From: Diploscapter coronatus
Taxonomy: Eukaryota; Nematoda; Chromadorea; Rhabditida; Rhabditidae
DNA length: 64,000 nucleotides
Reading direction: 5' to 3'
Assembly: GCA_964036155.1 (NCBI GenBank)
Contig: OZ038423.1
Location: forward strand, 56,311,249 to 56,375,248
Of the stretch, positions 1 to 14,800 are shown piece by piece. The notes below the pieces were generated by a model, which was not told the DNA's origin, ran no database searches, and saw nothing but the letters and a program-made list of their open reading frames with translations. Made by a program: the position numbers and the translations under genes. Position 1 is the first letter of the stretch. Each line of letters starts with the position of its first letter.

Positions 1-3000
1 CTCGCGTGCGGTCCGTAGCGCTAGAGTTCTAGCACTATGCCCTATGTTTGCCCTTATGCATACAAGTCTTGTCTACAGAGCAACCGTCCCCTTTCCAAAT
101 ATGGGGCTAAAGCATAAAAGCCACAGGGCTTGCAGGGTATTATCCAACAAAGGCTTCCGGTCTCGAGGTTCAAGAAAACCGGACGGGAAAATTTAATGAT
201 TTTTAAAATTTTGTTTAATTAGATGAAAAGAGGACGTATTTTATGAGCAAACATCGCAAAACCTGGACTCTTTTTTTTACTTATGGAATTTCTGATAAGC
301 TAATTAGTTCTCATTCAGAATCAATGTGAAAGAAATTAAATATATTCTAAGAATCTTTTGAAACTTACAAAATTTAGATTTTTAGGAAAATTAGATAAAG
401 CTGCATGAAAACGAAGCAAAAGTTCAACTGAAAGAAAATAATGAAAATGAAGGAACGGTAAGCTTTGTGCGTTCATTCGTTCTTTCGGACCATGTCTCTG
501 TATGCTGCTTTCCTGTTAGCTAGGGAGTGATCAAACACACGCGCAACGCGCACTGGACATATTACATTACGAGGGCCGTTCTATTAGAGAAGTCAGAGCA
601 AATCAGAGAATCAAACAGGACAGCATTCGAGAGCCAAATGAAATTCGAAATGAAACTCATCAAGTGATAGATAAATATTGTGGAAATTTGATAGGGTTGA
701 CAAAAGTTTCGAAAATTTAGATTTTTAATAAGGAAAGTTAGAAGGAAAACTGTAAAAATGATATTTTTCCCAAAATTATTGATGTTGAAATCAAAATAGT
801 GCATTGTTTGTCTAGATTGAAAACAAATTAGAGCTAATTTGAATAGTGTATGTTTCAAAAATCGAGCTAATTTGGTATTTGGTATTTGTAATAGTGAAAA
901 TAGTAGAGATGGTGGTTTAGGATTTGTAGAATGTATAAAAAAAAATCTTTTGGCTACTTTTTCAGATTTGTAAATCCGAGCTAAATGAAAGGATTAGCTT
1001 GGTGGATATATTTGGATTTCTATGGATTTCGCAAGACAAGTTTAATGAAATTAGAAAATCCCATAGAAAATTTTAATTTCGCTGGCTAGTGGTCAAAATC
1101 CTGATTAAAGTATGGATTTCTAAGATTTTACTAAAAGAGGGAAATTCGATAGACTTGGTAAAATTTACCTAAAATGGCTGAAGCCTGTCAAAAGGTATTC
1201 GTAATGTTTGCATGGTATATGAAATTCTATCCTTGTTCTTTTTTCCTTCCCCATATGGATATGGAAAGATACCTCAGACGTTTTTCTCCAGCGGAATGAA
1301 TTAAGCTAAGGTCGATTGGACTCGAAACCGGAAAGAGGAGGAGAATATATTCAGGAGAAAAATAACTATAGGAAGAGAAAGTGAGAGTTTGAAAATGTAG
1401 TTTTCGAGGAAAATAATAGAATTATAGAAAGAAAAAGTAGCAATCTTTCAATTTGCAAGAATGTTACAATGGCGTAAAGAAGTAAATGACGCTAGTTGAA
1501 AGCTGATTTCCAGGAAAGTAACAGAATTATAGACATTTCTAGGTGTGCAGCCAATTTTTAGTGAAATTAGATTTTTTTTGCAAATTCACGAGATTTTTTA
1601 CAAAGGTGCAATAATCATCATTGGAGTCGGTGAAAAAGTGACTAGAATCGAGTAAAATAAAAACGTGAAATCGTGAAAAGCCATTCAGCACGATTGTGTT
1701 GATCTCTTTTGAATGTGAATGAATGTATCTCTAACTCTCTTCCTCTTTACAGAAAATCAGACACAAATAATAGCAACGATACGCAACTGGTTTGGATTTT
1801 CATTGCGCATTCCTCCGCTTCTCTGCCCACTCTCTTCATTTCCTGTTATTTTTTATGTCTGAATCTTTTTCTCTCAATTTCAATCACTATTTCGGCCGTA
1901 CAAAAATTATCATATTTAGGCGAGAGATACACATATGTGAGCGCTGAATATTAATCTAGCCATCGAAATTGAATTGGAATAAATCGATTTGAAATTGGTA
2001 TTCATGATGAAAATCGAGTCGAATTTTAGAAAAAAATCTTAAACTTATTTTAAGCTGTTTCTTATCATAGATTGAAGATTTCTTTAGTTTAAAATTTAGC
2101 GAATCTCAATTTCCAAATTTTAACCTATCCATGAAATATGAAGAATAATTTCTGAGGTAAATGGCTTAAAGACGAAAAAACTTCGCTAAAAGCATATCCG
2201 TAAAGGCAAACTCAGCAAACTTTAGAAAAGAGGGAAGGAAGAAAAATAAGAAAAGAGGCCCGAGGTTTGTAGGGTGCGAGGTGTTGCATGACTCACTTCC
2301 TAGCAAACCTCTGCACATAGAAAATCAATCTTTTCCAGATTCCGAAGAAAAAATGATTGCGCAAATTTAAGCTATCAGAAAATTTAGAAAAAAAAGGTTT
2401 TTGCAGGAAAAATCTAGGAAATGTCATATCCACTCATAAGTTCTTTCTTGTAATAAATGTGAGGGAGAGAAAGATGAAAAAACGGCTGGCGTAATTACGG
2501 GGGCCATATTATAATAATCCTAGCTAAGGCGAGTAAAGTCCTATTTTCTAAGGATAAGACGGAAAATAGTCTGGCACGACATTGACTAATAACTGACAGC
2601 CATCTGGCGAGTGACCACATACTTCCATAGAAAAATCGCCTCTCCTATGTTGAAGCATAGGACTTTAAACCGGATGGAATATATGAAAACGTTTACAGGA
2701 TGAAACATATGCAAGGCATTTTTCAGGTTTTTTGCCAGAACGGAGTTGCGGAAAAATCCTATGTCGAAAGTTTCAATTTTCAAAAGATGTTTTAGAAATT
2801 TTTGACATTAGTAAGAGGGGAAAAATTACGAACTTCGGATGAAAATTTCTAGAAAAAAATAGAGAAATCAGAATGTTTTCATTTTCCCAAATAAATTCTC
2901 AAAAATCCTAAAATTCCACTCTAAATCCCTAAATTGATTCATTTTCTGAAAAAGTGTCGGCTTTTCGAAAGAAAAATTTGAGAGCGCTTCTCACATTTTG

Positions 3001-6000
3001 GGTTGGAAGAGAAGCGGCGGCGTTTTAGATGCTTTGAAATGAGGTAAAAAGGGCCTGACAACCCAAGTGGGGTTGGGATTCCATATATCCCAAACATTTT
3101 TAGAAGCTATCCTTAACCATTATCCGGGATTTTTTGATATCCTAGATAATTTTAGGGCCCTATCTTAGAACATTAGGCGAGAAAATTCGTTGGGTTATCT
3201 CCCGAGGGATCTTTTTCAAGCTGGCCGACACAGTTCGTATAAATTAGCATATGAAAAAGCGAAAAATGGAGGCGTAAAGAAATGAATATCTCAATCAAAA
3301 TCTGAGAAATTGGGTAGAGGCAAGTGGGCGTAATAGATGGCATGATTACTTGGCAGAAATTTAGGATATTTTGAAGGCCTTAATGATTACGTTATTCACA
3401 CTGAACAGTGAAATGTCAAAATGATAAATTTTAGGAGTCTCTTGAAACTTGCTTAAATCATGAAAAATGTCCAGATGAAATTTTAGAATTCCTGAATCTG
3501 AAGAAAAACAGCATTGGAGAAAAGATTAAGATTTATGAAAAAAAAAACTAAGATTTCCTAAATTTCACGAAACATGCAAAATCTCCGCATGTCCAGTTTT
3601 TTCGGTATAAAATTCCTCGCAAAACAAATGTAAATCCCGTGTATCCGAGATATCGTTTTTACATGAAAAATAATACATCTCTTTCGAAACAATGAAAATA
3701 CGACAAATAAGAAAATCTTAGGAAAAGCAAAATACAGGAACATCTGCAAGAGAGGGCCAGAGAGGCGGAGAAAGGCGATGACAGAGTGCCCATCCTTAAC
3801 CATTACGATAAGACATGGATGCAGAGGAAGACAGGAAATTGAGGAAAAACGGATAAGAGGGGATCGGATCAGATCGGATTTCCTGAATGAAATAAGAAGA
3901 AACATACCATGCCAGGGGCAAGACGAAAGAGATGGAGAATTGAGAGTGAAAAGGATGCAGAGAAAATGAGAAAGATATAGAAGTGCTTGAAATACATATG
4001 AAGCATATGCTATTTGTATGCTTGTTGTTTTGAAAACAATGCGTCAAAATAGAAATACAAGTACTTCCGCAGAAAAAATGAAACTTTTCTTGGGAAAGTA
4101 AATATTTTTGAAGAAATATTAGCTTCCTAAATTTGGAAAGTTGTAAATTCAGTTACGAGAGCTGTCAAACCGCGTTCTACTCAAAATGAACCCCCTTCTT
4201 ATCTGGGATTTAGAGTTTGGATTTCAAGATTCGAGATTTTGGAAAACTTCCAGCAAAGTTAGAAGTCCAGTCCCAAGGGAGTTCCAGAAATGAATCAAGA
4301 AAAACCGAAAATTGTACGGAATTCCGAACTTGAAAGTTCAATTTGGTAAAAGTTTGTGCGTTGAAATTTCGAATTTTCAAAATTTAATTTGATAAGAAAT
4401 TTTAAATTTCCAAAGGAATGACCAATTTCAGAGGTAATTTGATAAGAAGAGACTTGGAAAAATGAATTTTTTAAGGAAATCGATTTTTTGGAAAAGATTT
4501 TCTTAATCTTTTTAAGGAAATCGCGAAGAAATCCAGACCGTTTTAATTAAAAGCCTTAGGAATGATTCTAGAGGAACAAGAATAGGAAGTTCGGAAGGCA
4601 ATTAGAGAAGAAAACTAGAAAACTTCGGAAAAAGAATCAGAAGGGAAGAAAGGAAATTAGTATAACTTAAAAATTGGCATGATATGCTTCATGAAAAAAT
4701 ATTAAAGAAAATCGAAATGTAAACATTTAATAGAGAATGGATCGAGAGGTTTTAGAAATGTTCTTATTTTAAAGCTTACGAATCCACCTATTTCCTGTGC
4801 AAAATAAGAGGAAAAGATAGAGAAAATGGAAGTAGCACTGATTTTATAGAAAGAAAGAAATATACAAGTTAAGAAAGAGAGAGAGAGAGTTGGATTGGGC
4901 TTTAAACAAAGCGGATATTGGCAATCGTGCTCGCAACTGACACGAATTTCTCGGCATCTCTGTGCTCTCTCGATTCTTATCGTTTTGCCACTCACTATTT
5001 CTGCTTACGCTTTTTCCTTAACCCTCGAATTTTATCACTTTATCTCTCTACCTCTAACTAACCTTTCTTTCTCTAACTCTCTCTAGTTTACTCTATCTGT
5101 TACGAGTGAGTACGAGGTTCTCAAATGTGAACGAACGCCAAGCCAACTAAATCCATTGTAAAGTTAGGCATCCGCAAAGGGGTGCGAAAAACGCAAAACG
5201 TAAGAAAAATTAAAGTAGAGCACGTTTGCAGAGAGCTGACAACTCCGCGGAAGAAAAACTGGAAAACGCGAGCGCATGAATGAAATAGCAAAAAGACAGA
5301 AGAAAACGTGAGACGCTAGTTTCGTGAAATTTTGGAAAAACATGAGGTTTCAAAAGAAAAACTATTTTATGGATTTTAAGAATATATTTTAAATGTTTTA
5401 GGAAAATGATAAAATGCACTATTTTGAAAGAAAGTAATCGCAGTTTTTTCTTTAATCAACTGAAAAGCAGGCAAATTTTCAGAATAAACCAAGAAAATTA
5501 TAATATGAGGTTACTTTTCACAAAATGGTGCTGCTATGGTCGGCGTTGAAATTGCACAAATTTATAAACCCAAAAATTCAATCGATAGGTATGAAAATAG
5601 CTCATCGAAAAGTTCCATTCAATTTTATGGGGCGCGTCAAAATTGGGTGTGGTTTTCGAGAAGCCCAAAGAATTCCAGCGCATTTTCTATTAAATCCTTT
5701 CCCATAACGATAAAAATCCCATTTCTACCGTATTTACGGGAAAAATCAACAAACTTTTCTGAAAATCCTCGAAAAACTAAATCTCAATTTCCGAGAGTAA
5801 ATAGGAAATTGCAGTTTTCTTCACGCCATACAAGGTCATTTTCAAATCCCACTTGGTTTTGTCACTTTTTCTTGGTTTCTAAGGAATAAAAAATTCTTAG
5901 TTCTCAAAATCCATAGTCTACTGTTAAAAGATAGGGCTTAAAAATCGTTGGGAATATTCAATTTCCAAAATTCTTGTTCAATGATTAAAGATAAAGCTGG

Positions 6001-8860
6001 AAAATTGTCTGGGATAATTTTGAAACCCAAAAAATTGGGGAAGCAAATAACCTATGCCTGAGGCACATGAATAAGGAACAAGCCCCCACTATTGTGAGTG
6101 AAGGAGTACAAAGTGAGAGATGACGAAGAAAGGAGAGGGGAGAGAGAAAGAGAAAATCCGAAATGAAAAATGACACAAAGTATGGAAAGAAACGCCAAAA
6201 ACTAATAATGCGTGTAGAGTAAGACAACAGTGAGTTTTAAAGAGAGTCTATAGAAAGAGAAAATTTTTTAAATGAGTAAAAAATCGCTTTTGCTCGGAAT
6301 AGTATTTCACTCTAAAGAAAACTATCTCTTCTTTCAAAATGATTTATGGTGATTAGGTTTGAAAGGAGGTACGAAAATTCTGCTAATTAACTGAAAGTCT
6401 CGAATCGTTTTAGTGCCTCCGTGAAAAAAGTTTAGAAGAGATAAAAAAAAAATGAAGGAGCAGATTAAATTAGATTTATATAGATTTTATAGGGACAAAG
6501 GAGGAATAACAAAATACAAAATTTCAGCTTATATTACCAATTTCGTGAAATCTAAATTTAGTACATTTGGGTATTCTATTCATGCAATAGGAAGACTATT
6601 GGTCAAATTGATCGGAATAAACGTTTCCGGACACTTCTTGGGTTGTTTTGGTTTCCATATCTTTATGGAACTAAAATTAGTGTAAAGTGTACAAGAAAAT
6701 CAAAGATACCAAAAATGACCAAAATGTGGCAAATTGGATACCATAAAATCTGGTAACCTTCCATTTAATGAAGCCGCCCTGATTTATTGTTAGCGGAATA
6801 AATTTGACTGAAAAATCTCCAGCTGCGAGCGGTAAAAAGGAATCGAAAAAGGGGTGCGGCTTTTTGACGTTTGCGCACGTTTTCCGTTGGGATCACGCAA
6901 GGGCGCTAGACGTAACGCGAAAGAAGGAAAGCATGACTAAAGCATTAATGAAACGGAGAAGAGGAAAACAGTTTGGAGTCCAAAAACAATCAAAAGAAGG
7001 TGATCTTCATTAAAATCTATCATAGCGGTAAAGAATAAAAAGGGATATCGTTCGGTATATATCGATTGATTTTCCTCGCAAAAAGTAAAAAATAAGCTGA
7101 TCCTCGTCAAAACCTTCTTCTAATGTTAAAAGATGGCAAGCCAAAACCGTTTGGAATAATTCTCCGAATTTTAATGAAGTAGCAAAGTGTCAATGAGTCG
7201 TCACTTCCTGCATTATGATGAGAAAAAAAAATAAGCTGGATGGATTTTCAAGAGAGAAAAAAGAAATAGAAAAAAGCGATCTTCGCGGAAATCCAATCGA
7301 CTGACTAATTGGGAGATTTCTAAGGACTTCCGGACATCGAAAAAGTCCTTATTGGGGAAAAAAGTTAAAGGAGTCATTATTCTTCGAGAAGAATCAAAAA
7401 ACGTCATCATTATTGAAATTTCTAGCAATCTGAAAGGAAGGTGTTATTTCCGTTGGATTAATAAGAAAAGAAGACTCGAGAATTCTAATAAAATGTTCGT
7501 GAAACTTATTTTAAAAGTACATATAAAAGACTAAGTAATTACTCTATAAATTTCATAAGGTCTGGTATAATTTCGTGAAGCTTATTTTTGTAAAAGCATT
7601 TAAGCAAATTGAGTTACTCCTATTACTCGGCAAATCCTAAAGCCCAAATCAAAATTTCATGAAACCTATTCCAACTAGTCATTCGTCAAAAATCTCATTT
7701 AGATTTTCCGCAATTTCCGAGAAAAATTAGCTGTAAAATTGACAAATGCGTGTTCGCGGAACGGGCTTATGAATGAGGTAGTTTCGGGCCAAAAAGGACT
7801 AGGAAAAGCCTGTAATAAAGGGCCCCAAAGTATGCCGAAAAGAGGAGAAATAGTACAGATTTTATGAGAATTAGAGGTAAAAATATAAGAAATAGAACCA
7901 TCTTTCGGAGAGATAAAAAGAAAAGATCAGGCTAATTGTGCAGTGACCTGGTACAGGAAAGCCCTATACAAAAGCCTACAATGTCTTTCCTTCCAAAAAG
8001 CTCTAGTCCATGTTAAAGTTATCAAAACAAAAACAGCTGGTATGCAAATTCGGGAAATTAGCTTTTGCTCTGTCACTTAGATGAAACGAGATAATTCATC
8101 TATCCGGAAAGAAAAGATCAAAATTCTGCGCCAAAAATTCGACTATAAGGATAAGGTTCAAAGAGGAGATAGTGAAAGATAAAGTCGGAAAAATTACTTT
8201 TTATCTCTTTCTCTAGAATCCCTCTATCTCTAGCCATATCTCTTTTTCTCTGCCAGAAAATCACGTTGTAATGATATATCTCTCAACCACTACACTACGA
8301 ATACCAGAGGGCTCACTCAATCTATGACATCTGTTTCTCTGACTCTCTAACTTCTCCAGACTAATTCACTATTTCCTCTCTTCCTGCTTCTTTCTTTCTC
8401 TCGTCCTCATTTGATCTTGCTCCGAACTGGCAGAAGTCCAGTTGTAAGGCCAGAAAATGTACATCATCGCATCCGATCATTTCCGATTTCCGTGAGGCGA
8501 AATTGCGAAAAATGAAAAAAAAAAAAACGATCAAATTTCGAATTTTTTAAAATGCATTTCTTCCAAATTAAAGTTCCGAAAAAGTAAGGTAGCAATTTAG
8601 AAGAAGTGATTTTTATCCAGATCTGAATGTTACAAATTCAGCCTAACATCAATTTCGAAGAAAAAATCTAACTTTTCTAAAATAGTGAAATTTTATCCTA
8701 TTCAAAAATGTGTAGGAAGAAATGGATGTTGTTAGTCGAAATGAAAAATCTTAGCTTTTCCCTTCCCGTTTGATATTGTTTGTCCTCGTATGTGTGCAAA
8801 TGCGTTTGCTTGTAGCCGTGCAGGAGAAACGTAGCGCGCAGCCAACTTCTTGAGACTCAC
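1..8860. other. Gene-poor AT-rich stretch, possibly intron
   Basis: I see no supportable gene here. Open frames are short and lack good splice flanks or coding-like codon use. The stretch alternates purine-rich blocks (for example 3,750-3,970) with pyrimidine-rich ones (5,040-5,100; 8,200-8,420). If the minus-strand gene with exons at 18,188, 11,335 and 8,945 continues leftwards, this would be a long intron. The last exon I found ends in phase 1 with a strong GTGAGTC donor at 8,854-8,860, so at least one further exon should exist at lower coordinates or outside the window. Confidence 0.5.
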
Positions 8861-11800
8861 CGAAGGGGAACCAAACAACTATACAAACAACGCCAAACAT
8901 GGAGATTGCAAAAGAGAAAGCGGGACGGACTTCGATAGGCAAAAGCTGAGAAAAATTAGTTGGGAGAAAATTCTAGGAGCCTAGGTTACAATTTTTAGAT
9001 GGTAAGAAAAATTCATAATCATAGCTCAAGTATGACTTTATGGATATTTCCTTAACAATCAAGCTTTAGATTTTATAATCTGGCATCCAGAAACGCTTAA
9101 CCAACAAAAATATGAGAAAAGGAAAGTTTAAGAACATTTTGAAGCCAATTTCAAAAATTCTAATAAAAAAACCCCGTGAATTTCTCGAGTCCACGTTTCG
9201 TATACTCGTTGTTTCATGCAAATTTCCACTAGGGAAATGTGCGCGTGTAAAATGCTAAATCCTTTGGCCAAAAAAGGAGAGAAAAGGATGCGCAGAAGTG
9301 AAGGAAGAAAGAAGCGTGAAACAAATCAAATTTGGTAGCCAAGTGGTCAGGGAGGGGAAATTTGACGAAATAACTGCCATTGGGGGACAGGAAAAATGAT
9401 TGCATGGGTCTAACATGAAGCTATAACCCCCAACCAAGGTAATTGTCTTTTTAGATAGAAAAAGTAGAAAATGTGAAGACTAACTTTTTCAGCGGAGATA
9501 ATTTGATAAACTATGATCCAAGTAAATGGGAAGTAAGGTATTAACGACAGAGAATTCTCGAGGGGCAGCAAAAATTCGGTCGAAATTTTGATGAAGTGAC
9601 TAATTTCTATGCGAATCGATTTTAATAAAGAGAGGGTTTTATAAGCTTAGAATGATAACAAACGCCATTATTTAAAATCGAAAATACACTTTACGAGGCG
9701 CCACTGAGGGGGTTAATTTTCAATTTCCGGCGTTATTTATTTTCTACTGATAAAATTATTTTTTTTTAATCTCGACTAATGATGGAGGATAGGAAAATAA
9801 AGCCGTCTGGATTATATAACGTTTTTGCAGAAAATTTCTAATAATCAAGAATAGGGGCAAAACCGTTTGACATAATTTCTCAGCAGTTCATTAAAGATGG
9901 TCCAATATGGCGTGTCAGAAATCAATAAATATCAATCTTGTGAAGGCCGAATAGCATGATTTTTGGAAGAAGAAAGAGGAAAATGACCAAAAATGGTCTA
10001 AGACACAGACATTATGAAAAATTCACCAGTGTCAATTGAGTAATTAGTCCATGAAAGGGTTGTCGAGTGAAATGGGAAAATGGTAAAATTCTTAGAAATC
10101 CGAAAAATTATCAATAATTCAGTTCCAAAAATGAACAATTTTCTGTAGAAATATCGAAAAATAACGAAATTTGATGATGCAACCTCTTCCTCCATAAATG
10201 CCAAAAGATATGATCCAACCTCACAAAACGCCATTAATTCTCATTTCCCTAATTCCTAGCCCTTTATGGGCCTCGAATCTAGTTCATTGATTCGGGTAAT
10301 AAATTCCTCTTCATGGCCCCATGGCATAGTGGTAGTGTGTTTCTTTCTTTTGCCTATCCAAGGGCTATGGTCCGGATATCTCTCTTGCCGATCTCTCAGA
10401 TCCAAATCTAGATTTATCCCCCTATCCTTCAAGCTTACTTATGCAACACGGGCAGAAAGTTTCAGAATTGGATTTTTTTAAATAGCGGAACATCTTTCTG
10501 CAAAGTAGAAATATGAAAATTTTGAAGGTTTATAAGTCTTTGTTTAATATAAAATTTAAAGACAATTCAATCGTAGCACATAATAAGAAATTATGACAGT
10601 TAAAACAGAAATTTAAAACCTATCAAAGCCATCAAATCTAGGTTTGCCAAAAATCGTTCAAACCAGTATTCCACCCCTCAAAAATTCGGAATACTACCCC
10701 TGAACCATCCGTCCTATATCTTTGAAATCCCTCTGGATCATGAAGCCTCGAAACAGATGCGCTACTGAAAGACTGGCAACGCATTGGGCAGCCGAAACGA
10801 AGTGCGGCAAGAAAAAACTTTTCTGTGCAGAAAAACGACCATAAAATCAATGTGAATTGGCACATTTCGACGCGGAATTCAGCTGCATGAAGGGGATATG
10901 AAAAGTGGGAGTCTTGAGTTTCTGGGATAAAGCCGAAGATTTCATAAATCTCATGATTTTGAAATAGGCTAATTTCAGTCCGATTTTGTACACTTTTTAT
11001 CTAGCTATAAATTAGAATAAATCTGTCATTTAAGTCTGTCAGTACAAGAAAAAGTTCAAAAAGAAAAGATTTAGAATTACAGAAAGCCCAAGAAATACGA
11101 AGATTCAGATATCTAGATTCAGAAGGATAGTCCAAATTTTGACCTCTTTCTCATTTTTTTTTATTTTATAAAAAAAAATTGGCGTACCGTATCGACGTGC
11201 CCCTGGTCCTCTGCGTCTCTGGCTTGTTGTTCGAGTGACTCTGTCTCTGCTACTTGGTCTGATTCGAGTTGGTCGTTCGTTATATCGTCACTTGGCGAGG
11301 TTCGTTGTGGCAAAAGCGAGGCGAGCAGAGAAATGCTGAAATTTGGGAACTAGAATTTTTGAAATCTCTGATAAGTAGCTTTCGAAACAAAGGACAGATT
11401 ATGGTATTATGGAGGAGAAAAATCAAATGATGTTTAAAATCTTTGAAACTTATGAGAATTATATGGGAAAAATTGAATAAACTTTCGAGAAATGCGAATG
11501 GAATATTGAAAGATAAAGCAGAAAATCAAGAAATTCAGCTTTTGAAACTTATGAAGCTAGGAAATTCTATTTAACCCCAGAATTCAGAAATGATGATTCA
11601 TGTTCAGAATTTGTAAGAATGGGTCTCTTCAATTTTTCTCCCTATTTTCTTTCTTTCTCATTTTCCTTCTCTATCTCTCTCTTTATGTTGTGCAATTCGA
11701 AATGAATGAATGGATGTAATGATTCTGGTCCAAAGGGCCAAGATGCAAGAAGAGTGACCATAAATGGGTAAAGACAAAGGATATAAAGAGAGTAGAGAAG

Positions 11801-14800
11801 AAAAGATAAAGACTTCATAAAAGTTCCTATAATTTGGAAATTTAAAAAATAAAACCTGGTTAAGTTTCAGAAAGGGTTGCATAAGACTTGAGAAACTTCC
11901 GCGAACATTCATTTCGGTAAGCTGTTTTGAAGAGAAAACAAAAGTTCTACAAAGAAATGAAATTTTTAAATGTTCTCAAATTTTTACTCCCAAATCTCGA
12001 GAACTTCTGGGAACTTCCAAAGATAATCTATTTTCAGACGGAAGAAAGACAAATGTCCAAATTTAGCGTGTGGTTGTTGTACGCGAAGCGTACATATCAA
12101 AGTGGGATCAGAAAGGAAGAAAATAGAAACTCCAAAGTGAGCCAAAAGAGGTCCTAGTTTAAAGAGAAGCATGCATACTTCATAAGGGGAAGATAAAGGG
12201 AAATGAGAGATCAAAAAGAGTTGGAGAAAAATAAATAGTATGGAAGAGGAGAATAAAAGATAGAGAAAAGAGAAATAGAATACAAAAAATTATAAACCAA
12301 AAGAAGCAGGAGATAAAAGAAAGCAGATGTCCCTCTTGATTCTTTAGAGAGTCAAAGAGTGAACTCAGAGAATCTGCTTCTGTTCCTCTCTTCAAATTCA
12401 ATGCTATTTCTTCCGTCTATGATAATGTCGTTAATAAATTTACATGTTCTTGGGCAAACATTTGCTATAGGAGATAATCAAGAGTTGTTGACCCCCCAAG
12501 GGTAAACGGAGAAACAATCAGAAAGGAAATCGTTAATCAAGAAAAATTGATAAATTCAATCTTTGAATTATAGGAGTTTTTTTTTTCGAAATTATTCAAT
12601 TTCAGTAAAGTTGAAAATTATTTTTAGGAATCTGTATAAACATTGCATCAAACAATTCCCTACTAATTTCACTTTTACCATTTTCGAAACATATACAATT
12701 AAAACTTTCTAAGAAGTAGTTACCAAACCGTAATAAAACCCGAAAAGATAGTATCATTATGGTTATCTAACCCATCTAGTCTATAACCTATGACAATAAA
12801 AGGATGACTCTATTGAGTAAGAATAGAAACTGCACACACCTGTCCGCTAGTCAATGGGTAAAAATGGGTAAAGTGAAAAACAAAGGTGTCACTCTCTCTT
12901 ACTATTCTTTAGGTAAGAGGTGTAAATTGGCCTGTCTGACAGGCCAGTAATTACCCGAAACATGGTATATTTAGATAAAGCTAGTAAGAAATAAAAGTAA
13001 AGGTAAACGATACTTGAGAGGTGAAAAGCTATGGATAAAAAATAAAAGCCAGTTAGAGAATGAGAGAAGAAAATAGTATGGTTTTGAGAAAGACGGGTTT
13101 AGAAAAGGAGAAATAGTATGAAATTCTTAGAGGTAAATAGACATTAAAAAGGATTCCAAAACCAGAAAGAACAAAAACCTCTCCCTTTCTTTCCTCGTTC
13201 AAAATAAATTTATTTTGTATCGAATCTTTCTCTCAGAGAACACAGAATTTGCGCATCATTTTCATCTAATGGATTTGTAGAAAAAAACGCATGGCTTTAT
13301 CAATTTTTTTTTTGAAAATAAACTGTCAAGTCTTGGCTCATTTCCAGGTTTTCTGTAATACAGAATTTTGCAGTATTTTTCTTCGAAATTTCGAAAATCT
13401 TACTTTTTCCAAAAATCGACAGTAATTTTGGGGTAAATTATGTAAAAAATTACAGTACCTCTTTATGTAAGATGATCTCGGGTATAGGTAAAACGGTGAG
13501 TAGGATTGAATGATTTGCGGTAAGTAGAGGGAAAAAGTATGGACATCCGTCGTTAGAAAGCGGGGAATCGTGATTTCTTGTCGCGAGCAGATCTCGTGGA
13601 CAAATGATTGTTTAGCATGAAAAAAGGCGTTTTAGAGAGCCTAGAGATAAAAAGATAAGGGGAAAGGTGGAAAAGATCGAGTGATAAGGAGAGAGGAAAA
13701 GAAAGAAAGAAAATGTTAAGGGATATAAAGAAAAAGATAAAATGTTATGAAGAGATCAAAAGAAAAAAATCAAGCCTGTAGGCTCTCTCACTTAAGAAAG
13801 TGCACAAAGCATATACCTTCAGGCTATGTGACTAGAGAGTGAAGGAATAAAAGAGGGAGAAGAAAGAGAACAGCAAATAGATTAACAAAGAAAGTCATGT
13901 CTTACAATCATAATCGCGATACTTACAACTCTAATACGCGCTAATCCGATAATTAGGTTGGATCGTGAGGTAAAAAATCGGGAATTTTTGGCAAGCTATA
14001 AAAAGTTTGGGTCGGTTTTAAAAAGCAATATTCTGGAAGAAAAATCTTCGAAAATCAACAAGTTATAGATTTTTCAAAAATAATATTCATAGACTTTATA
14101 ATAGAATTTAACCACAACGGAGAAATTCTTTACAGAAATTTAAAAATTCGCTCTTATCCATCAAAATTCACTCTTTCGACAAATTAGCTTTTCATTTTTG
14201 AGCGATGTCCGTCAGAATTTCGATCGAACGTAAGAATTCATGAATACAGAATAAAGAACGGAGGACAAAGAGAAAGACATGAAATGACAAAAGATATCAA
14301 AATTGCCACAGAATTTGGACTTTATGCATTCCGGAAGAGAAATACTCAGAGAATTTAGAAGAGAGTTAGAGAAAGGAAGAAAGAATTTTAGAAAGCTCAA
14401 AGAAAGGATATTTTCAAGTACCCACTTCCTAAAATGGTGCTTCATTTCCGAGAAAGAATTGTCAAATATAGGAGGCGAGAAATTCGGGAAATTTGCAAAA
14501 TTATCGATTTTCATCTTTTCAAAAAATTCCAAGTTATCCATTTTATGAGATTTTCTTAAACATTCGAAAAAGAAAACGTACAAATGAAAGATATCAAGTT
14601 TTAAAGGTTTTTCAGTAAGATCTAAATGAAAAATTAAAAAAGTACATATTTTAGGCTTTAGGAAAGAAAGAAATAAACTAAAAAAGTTATAAGAAAGTAA
14701 GGCAACAACCCATTTCAAATCTGATAATTTTTTGTTGTCTTTCATTATTTTATTTAAAAAAAAACCTGAAAACGTAGGAAAAAATGTAAGCTAAATTATT

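Noticed and set aside
10311..10385. tRNA-like segment with an A-box-like TGGCATAGTGG
   Set aside because: No acceptable B box, no 7-bp acceptor stem and no cloverleaf could be drawn.
14212..14745. 177-codon minus-strand open frame
   Set aside because: It lies in a purine-skewed block where the complementary strand has few stops. The product is low-complexity F/L/S/K/N with no splice flanks or family features.
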